Assembly (NCBI GenBank): GCA_964610165.1
Contig: CAZSUZ010000002.1
Coordinates: 3,537 to 67,536, forward strand
Length of the DNA: 64,000 nucleotides
Origin: MFZZ01 sp964610165
GTDB lineage: Bacteria > Patescibacteriota > Microgenomatia > UBA1406 > GWC2-37-13
Direction: 5' to 3'
The position numbers were made by a program, and so were the translations under genes. The notes below the pieces were generated by a model. The model had not been told where the DNA came from. It searched no databases and was given only the letters and a program-made list of their open reading frames with translations. Below are positions 60,130-64,000 of the stretch, in pieces; position 1 is the first letter of the stretch; the number at the start of each line of letters is the position of its first letter.

Positions 60130-62391
60130 ACTCTTCCATGTTACTAAACACATCAATAAGTTTAGTAATATGATCTTTAAGATCTACACCTAAACCATCG
60201 ACTCCCATCTGAATTTCCGCGCGATCAATTTTTGCAGCAAATGCTTTATCTTTAAATTTTTTTGCAGCAGATTTTGCTTCCATACCAACAAATTTTGTTG
60301 GTCTCATTAAAGAGTAGGCATATAAAAGGCCAGACATTTCATCGCATGCAACTAAAGCAAAATCAAGTTGTGTTTTTGGAGGTGTATCTGTTCGTTTTGA
60401 ACCAAACGCATGTGCAGAAACTGCATCAATTAATTCTTGAGGATAATCCCATTCTGTAAACCATTTTAAAGATTCTTTAGGATGTTCGTCTGGAAATTCA
60501 TTGTAATCTAAATCATGAAGAAGTCCTGTTATGTACCACAGGTCTGCATCTCCGCCATATTCTTTTGCATACAGTTCCATTGCATTTGCAACCATTTTTG
60601 CATGAAGTTTTTGATAATCTTCCTTAACATGTTTTTCTAATAATGCATGTGCTTCTTCTCTAGTTGGTAAACCTTCAACAGGTCCAGAGTTTTGTTTTGG
60701 TTGGGCTTTTTTAGGAGTACTAATAAAAGGTAATTTATCTGCATAAATTTTCTTTGTCATTTCTTCTGTTTCATGTCTCATCTGTGGAAAGATTGTTCCT
60801 TCACGAGCTGTAATATCTTCTAAGAACCAGAATACACGTTCACTATGACCATAACCACAAGTAGGTGGCATACCGTATTCGAGCATTTCAACATAATCAA
60901 TATCAAGCATTTGAGCTTCATCATCTCCGGCATCGCGCATTTTTTGTTGTTCTAAGAAGCGTTCTAGTTGGTCAATTGGATCGTTAATCTCAGAGTAACC
61001 GTTACCAAGTTCAGAACCGGCAATAATAACTTGGAATCGTTGTGTTAATTCTGGTCGATCTGGAATAGATTTTGCCAACGGGGAAATAAACATTGGCTGA
61101 TTTACTAAGAAAGCTGGACCAGCAATATTTTTTCTAATTGTTTTCCATAAATTATCTATAATTCTATTTCTATTTATTGCACCAGGAAGTTCTATACCTT
61201 GATCATTTAACACTTTAAGCATTTCTGCATCTGGCGTTGTGAAAATATCAACGTTATATGTTTTACGGATAATTTCTGTGTAATCAATTTCTTTCCATTC
61301 GTCTGCTAAATCAAATTCATGCCCACGAGTTGAAAATTTTGTTTTACCGTACACTTCTTTTGCAATATATTGAATTAGTCTTTTAACTAAATCCATTCCT
61401 TGTTTGTAATCAGAATATGCCGTGTACCATTCAAGCTGATAATATTCTTGTAAATGTTCATCACTTAAACCTTCATNNNNNNNNNNNNNNNNNNNNNNNN
61501 NNNNNNNNNNNNNNNNNNNNNNNNNNNNNNNNNNNNNNNNNNNNNNNNNNNNNNNNNNNNNNNNNNNNNNNNNNNNGTGTACCATTCAAGCTGATAATAT
61601 TCTTGTAAATGTTCATCACTTAAACCTTCATTTCTAAAGTTTGGAGCAAGTGTATAAATTTTTTCAAATCCTGCACCAATTAATCTTTTTTGATATAACT
61701 CTGTGGAAATTCTTAGATAAAAATCTTGATCAAGTGCATTATGGTGAGTTACAAATGGATTAGCATCTGCACCACCTGTTACATGTTCTAAAACTGGAGT
61801 TTCTACTTCAATATACCCTTCATTGTTCATAAAATCGCGGGACACTTTCCAAAATTTTGCTTTTCTTTCAAATAATGCTTTACGATCTGGATTGACAGTA
61901 AAGTCTATATATCTTCTTCTAAACTGTTGTTCTTTTTCATCAAATGTAAGGGGAAGAGGGCGAAGACTTTTTGTTAACAATTTAAAATGTGTAACAAAAA
62001 TAGTAATTTCTCCTTGTTGTGTTTTTTGAATAGTACCTGTGACTTGTACAAAATCACCAATATCGATTAGTTTTAAGTTATTCCAGCCTAAATATGAGTT
62101 TTTTAAATCTTCAATAATTTCGTCTTTTTTAATACCAATCTGAATACTACCGGATTGATCTAAAATATCACCAAAGATAAGTTTGCCGTGTTCTCTTTTA
62201 CCAGTTAAACGACCAGCCAGTGTTACTTTTTTACCGTCGTACTTTTCAAAATTATCTACTATATCTTTATTGTTTGTATCTTTTTGAGATTCTGGAGTAA
62301 ATGGGTTTATGCCAAGTGAACGGAGTTCTTGCATGTTTTGAATGCGGCGTTGTCGTTGGCCGATAAAGTCATCGGAAATTTGGTTGCTCAT
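60122..62391 (-). CDS. lysS: Lysyl-tRNA synthetase fused to an HD domain (interrupted by a false gap)
   Basis: Removing the 100 N and one of two identical 55-base copies leaves a single frame of 704 residues. Residues 1-510 are a class II LysRS: an anticodon-binding OB domain with KVTLAGRLTGKREHGKLIF, RRRYIDFTVNP, VETPVLEHVTGGADANPF, PNFRNEGLSDEHLQEYYQLE and motif 3 in TCGYGHSERVFWFLED. About 190 C-terminal residues form an HD domain: LHAKMVANAM, LLHDLDYNEFPDEHP, AHAFGSK and ACDEMSGLLYA, with the H..HD..H..D order. HD domains are usually metal-dependent phosphohydrolases. What it acts on here is unknown. Confidence 0.85.
61422..61631. other. False assembly gap: 100 N between identical 55-base ends
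   Basis: Bases 61422-61476 equal 61577-61631 exactly, around N at 61477-61576. Same pattern and same 55-base overlap as the gap in adk. The lysS frame is intact when one copy is removed. Confidence 0.92.
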
Positions 62392-62416
62392 AATATGAAT
62401 ATTATACTGCTATTTA

Positions 62417-62881
62417 TTAGGCTTTTTTAATGTCTTTGATTTTGTATTTTAAAGTTCCAACTGGAACTTCAACTGAGACAATATCGCCTGTTTTTTTTCC
62501 AAGGAGAGCTTTACCAATAGGAGAAGTAGCAGATAATTTTTTTGAAATTGGATCTGCTTCAAATTCACCAACAATACTAAAACGTTCTTCTGTACCATTT
62601 TTTTCTACAACCACTTCTGTACCAATTTCAATACTGTCAGAAGAACCAGTGTCTACAACTTCTGCATTTTTCATGAGTTCTTCGATTTCTTTTATACGGC
62701 CTTCAACAAAAGCAATTTCTTCTTTTGCAGCAGAGTATTCACTATTTTCAGATAAATCACCCATAGCACGAGCTTTCGAAAGTCGTGTTACAACTTTTGC
62801 ACGCTGATTATCTATTAAATCTTTGTACTCTTCTTGTAGTTTTTTGAATCCGTCTGGTGTAAATTGAAATGTCTTTTTCAT
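62417..62881 (-). CDS. greA: Transcription elongation factor GreA
   Basis: 154 residues. An N-terminal coiled coil with DNQRAKVVTRLSKARAMGDL, SENSEYSAAKEEIAFVEGRI carrying the acidic tip, and a C-terminal globular domain ending ATSPIGKALLGKKTGDIVSV. Rescues backtracked RNA polymerase by stimulating transcript cleavage. Expressed with lysS, 25 bases downstream, from a strong promoter and structured leader. Confidence 0.95.
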   Translation of the reverse strand: MKKTFQFTPDGFKKLQEEYKDLIDNQRAKVVTRLSKARAMGDLSENSEYSAAKEEIAFVEGRIKEIEELMKNAEVVDTGSSDSIEIGTEVVVEKNGTEERFSIVGEFEADPISKKLSATSPIGKALLGKKTGDIVSVEVPVGTLKYKIKDIKKA

Positions 62882-62890
62882 ATAAAAATA

Positions 62891-62933
62891 GTCCCCCAGG
62901 CGAACTTATCTGTTGCTCATGTGGGGGAGTAAT
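62891..62933 (-). promoter_or_regulatory. Stem-loop in the greA leader, possible attenuator
   Basis: On the minus strand TCCCCCA and TGGGGGA form a 7-bp GC-rich stem with a loop of about 23 bases. It is followed by CTATTTTTAT and then the ATG. The order stem, T-rich run, start codon resembles an intrinsic terminator just ahead of greA. Confidence 0.5.
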
Positions 62934-62939
62934 GTTAGA

Positions 62940-62968
62940 ATAATACACAAATAAAGATACCTTGTCAA
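62940..62968 (-). promoter_or_regulatory. Promoter of greA-lysS
   Basis: TTGACA (62968-62963), a 17-base spacer and TATTAT (62945-62940), the closest to sigma-70 consensus in the window. The leader is about 50 bases. Confidence 0.7.
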
Positions 62969-62986
62969 TAAGCTCTTAATTTGTTT

Positions 62987-63059
62987 GGCGCTATCGTCTA
63001 GAGGCCTAGGACACCAGGTTCTCATCCTGGTAACACGAGTTCGAATCTCGTTAGCGTCA
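62987..63059 (+). tRNA. tRNA-Glu (anticodon CTC)
   Basis: Acceptor arms GGCGCTA and TAGCGTC pair over 7 bp with one G-U. The D-arm holds TCGTCTAGAGGCCTAGGA. The anticodon stem CCAGG/CCTGG encloses TTCTCAT, with CTC at 63021-63023. The T-arm is ACGAG TTCGAAT CTCGT. The discriminator is A and CCA is not encoded, so it must be added after transcription. It reads GAG codons. Confidence 0.95.
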
Positions 63060-63065
63060 CAATAT

Positions 63066-63584
63066 ATGTCAACTACAGAACAAGAAGTCTCATCTGACCT
63101 TACCTCTAATCTTGAATATCAAATATACGATTTACGTCATCAACTTATCACGCATACAATGTACCACCAAGATGGATTGCAATACGCAGATCATTTTGAA
63201 CAAGCACCACCAATAACAATTGCAGAAGAAAACAACCAAAATGGGGCTATTGTACAACTGTATTTAGATAACTCTTGGGGTGTAAGACAAGGTCGAATTA
63301 ATAGTTCATCACAAATTTTTATTCCACATATTGTGATGCAAAATTGGGGAACAATTCGTCATCCTGATTTTCAAGAATTAAAGAAATGGTATTTAGATGA
63401 ATTAAAAAGAATAGAGCAAGAACGCCTTGCAGGAAGATTAAGAAATTATACGTTCAATGATTTATTTAATGCAACTCATTGTGAATATTTTCATACTAAA
63501 AATGCATTAACACTAGAGTATAGTGAAGAAATTAAGAAAGGTATACATTCAGATTTAGCAGCTTTATTAAAATGTAGATCATAA
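63066..63584 (+). CDS. Conserved-looking soluble protein of unknown function
   Basis: 172 residues from MSTTEQEVSSDLTSNLEYQI. An in-frame opening at 62985 lies inside the tRNA and was rejected. Contains RQGRINSSSQIFIPHIVMQN, then DELKRIEQERLAGRLRNY and HCEYFHTKN. No membrane segment. Family not recognised. It starts 6 bases after the tRNA-Glu and may share its transcript. Ends in a bidirectional terminator. Confidence 0.7.
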   Translation: MSTTEQEVSSDLTSNLEYQIYDLRHQLITHTMYHQDGLQYADHFEQAPPITIAEENNQNGAIVQLYLDNSWGVRQGRINSSSQIFIPHIVMQNWGTIRHPDFQELKKWYLDELKRIEQERLAGRLRNYTFNDLFNATHCEYFHTKNALTLEYSEEIKKGIHSDLAALLKCRS

Positions 63585-63613
63585 AAAAAGCTCACCAATT
63601 GGTGAGCTTTTTT
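63584..63613. terminator. Bidirectional intrinsic terminator
   Basis: AAAAAAGCTCACC, loop AATT, GGTGAGCTTTTTT. A perfect stem with an A-run on one side and a T-run on the other, so it can end transcription from both sides: the 63066 gene and the convergent 63629 gene. Confidence 0.85.
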
Positions 63614-63628
63614 AGTAACGAATAATAG

Positions 63629-64000
63629 TTATATTTCTGTACTAAACATCTTGTCATGCAGTTCCCAGAATTTTCCTTGATCTCTGGCACATTCAGAAGC
63701 AATTGCTGCTCGTTCTGCATTTGGATGAATATTTGTTAATGGTAAATGTTTGTAAACAATTTTTACATCATTTGGATAAGCTTCAATAATTTGTTGTACT
63801 GTTGGGAATGCTCTTATACAGAATGGACATTCAAAATCAGAAAATTCAACAATAGTTACTTTTGCATTTTCTGGACCTTTAGAAGCAGAGTTTCCAACTG
63901 CAACTTCTCGAGCTGCTGGAATAAATCCTGCGTTTGCTGGATCACTACAATATGTTTGCATTTCTTCAGAATAGTCTTCACAGTTATCAGTTGCTGTACC
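63629..64000 (-). CDS. DsbA-family thioredoxin-fold protein, 5' end outside window, 3' end truncated
   Basis: 124 visible residues; the frame continues past the right edge. VGNSASKGPENAKVTIVEFS and FECPFCIRAFP give the CPFC active site, followed by HLPLTNIHPNAERAAIASEC and KFWELHDKMFSTEI. It then stops. Full DsbA-type (Thioredoxin_4) proteins go on for about 70-80 more residues after LHDKMF, including the cis-Pro loop and last helix. The bidirectional terminator follows at once, so the missing part is not further downstream. It may be a shortened gene or a decaying one. Confidence 0.75.
   Translation of the reverse strand, partial: GTATDNCEDYSEEMQTYCSDPANAGFIPAAREVAVGNSASKGPENAKVTIVEFSDFECPFCIRAFPTVQQIIEAYPNDVKIVYKHLPLTNIHPNAERAAIASECARDQGKFWELHDKMFSTEI

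Noticed and set aside
60122..61585. A stand-alone HD-domain/LysRS C-terminal gene
   Set aside because: Same overlap artefact as in adk; the frame joins the N-terminal part exactly (2115 coding bases, divisible by three).
62985..63065. N-terminal extension of the 63066 protein through the tRNA
   Set aside because: The bases form a full tRNA-Glu cloverleaf; the frame there is accidental.
1..64000. UGA recoded as glycine (Gracilibacteria/Absconditabacteria code)
   Set aside because: UGA ends genes at the expected place, for example at 36553-36555 and 6882-6880, and no conserved protein here needs UGA read through.
1..64000. CRISPR array, prophage, transposase or integrase
   Set aside because: No regularly spaced repeats and no recognisable phage, transposase or integrase gene. 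The inverted hairpins at 3978 and 4405 do not flank a transposase.

Overview
The window is 64 kb of AT-rich, very compact bacterial DNA. It fits a Candidate Phyla Radiation (Patescibacteria) genome, possibly Microgenomates-like; the phylum call is fairly firm and the lineage call weak. Reasons: a ribosomal-protein superoperon without uL30 (rpmD), several trimmed proteins (MiaB without a visible TRAM domain, a short RecO, GuaB without CBS domains), many convergent genes that touch or overlap, few Shine-Dalgarno sites, and DUF4012, PilN/PilO-like and LysRS-HD proteins. UGA is read as stop (for example 36553-36555), so this is not a UGA-recoding lineage. Two 100-N gaps are each flanked by an identical 55-base overlap. 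Collapsing each overlap restores one continuous reading frame, so both are scaffolding artefacts.

Layout. 1-5616: nucleotide-sugar genes (ugd, rmlD, rmlB), a carbonic-anhydrase-like protein resembling the cadmium/zeta class, a two-gene cassette of unknown small proteins flanked by inverted-repeat hairpins, and an inositol-monophosphatase-like protein. 5618-9932 (minus): miaB, a GNAT acetyltransferase, coaBC, a WecA/MraY-type glycosyl-1-phosphate transferase and a small membrane protein. 10076-13629: glyA, a structured intergenic element, folC and a YhhQ-type transporter. 13640-14311: two tiny membrane proteins with strong ribosome-binding sites. 14322-17261 (minus): a UvrD helicase fused to a Cas4/RecB-like nuclease.

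17316-35641 is the translation island: tuf, rpsJ, then a promoter and a candidate attenuator, then rplC to secY, rpmG, an adenylate kinase fused to a UPF0200-like kinase, map, infA, rpmJ, rpsM, rpsK, rpsD, rpoA, rplQ, rplM and rpsI. rpsS has moved from its usual place after rplB to a position between rpsN and rpsH. Lysine/glutamate-rich tails are found on uL22, uS5 and bL17, and uL4 has a similar N-terminal extension.

35659-43348 is an envelope polysaccharide region: three glycosyltransferases, manC, a polyprenyl-phosphate sugar transferase and a DUF4012 protein. It contains a 37-residue peptide gene with a near-perfect ribosome-binding site held in a hairpin. 43394-50849: glyS, rpsT, a PilN/PilO-like set with a surface protein, aroB, DUF1653 and an aminotransferase. 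50850-58652 (minus): serS, rdgB and a purine cluster (phosphoribosyltransferase, a divergent IMPDH-like protein, guaA, guaB, adenosine deaminase). 58690-64000: an amidinotransferase-fold enzyme, a GNAT protein, a LysRS-HD fusion, greA with a structured leader, tRNA-Glu, an unknown protein and a thioredoxin-fold protein that lacks its C-terminal part.

Two start types stand out. Several genes have a TATAAT-like box ending 5-8 bases before the ATG and no ribosome-binding site, which suggests leaderless mRNAs. A separate set, mostly small unknown proteins, has promoters with leaders and strong AAGGAG sites. No gene-free stretch exceeds 300 bases once the short genes listed here are counted.
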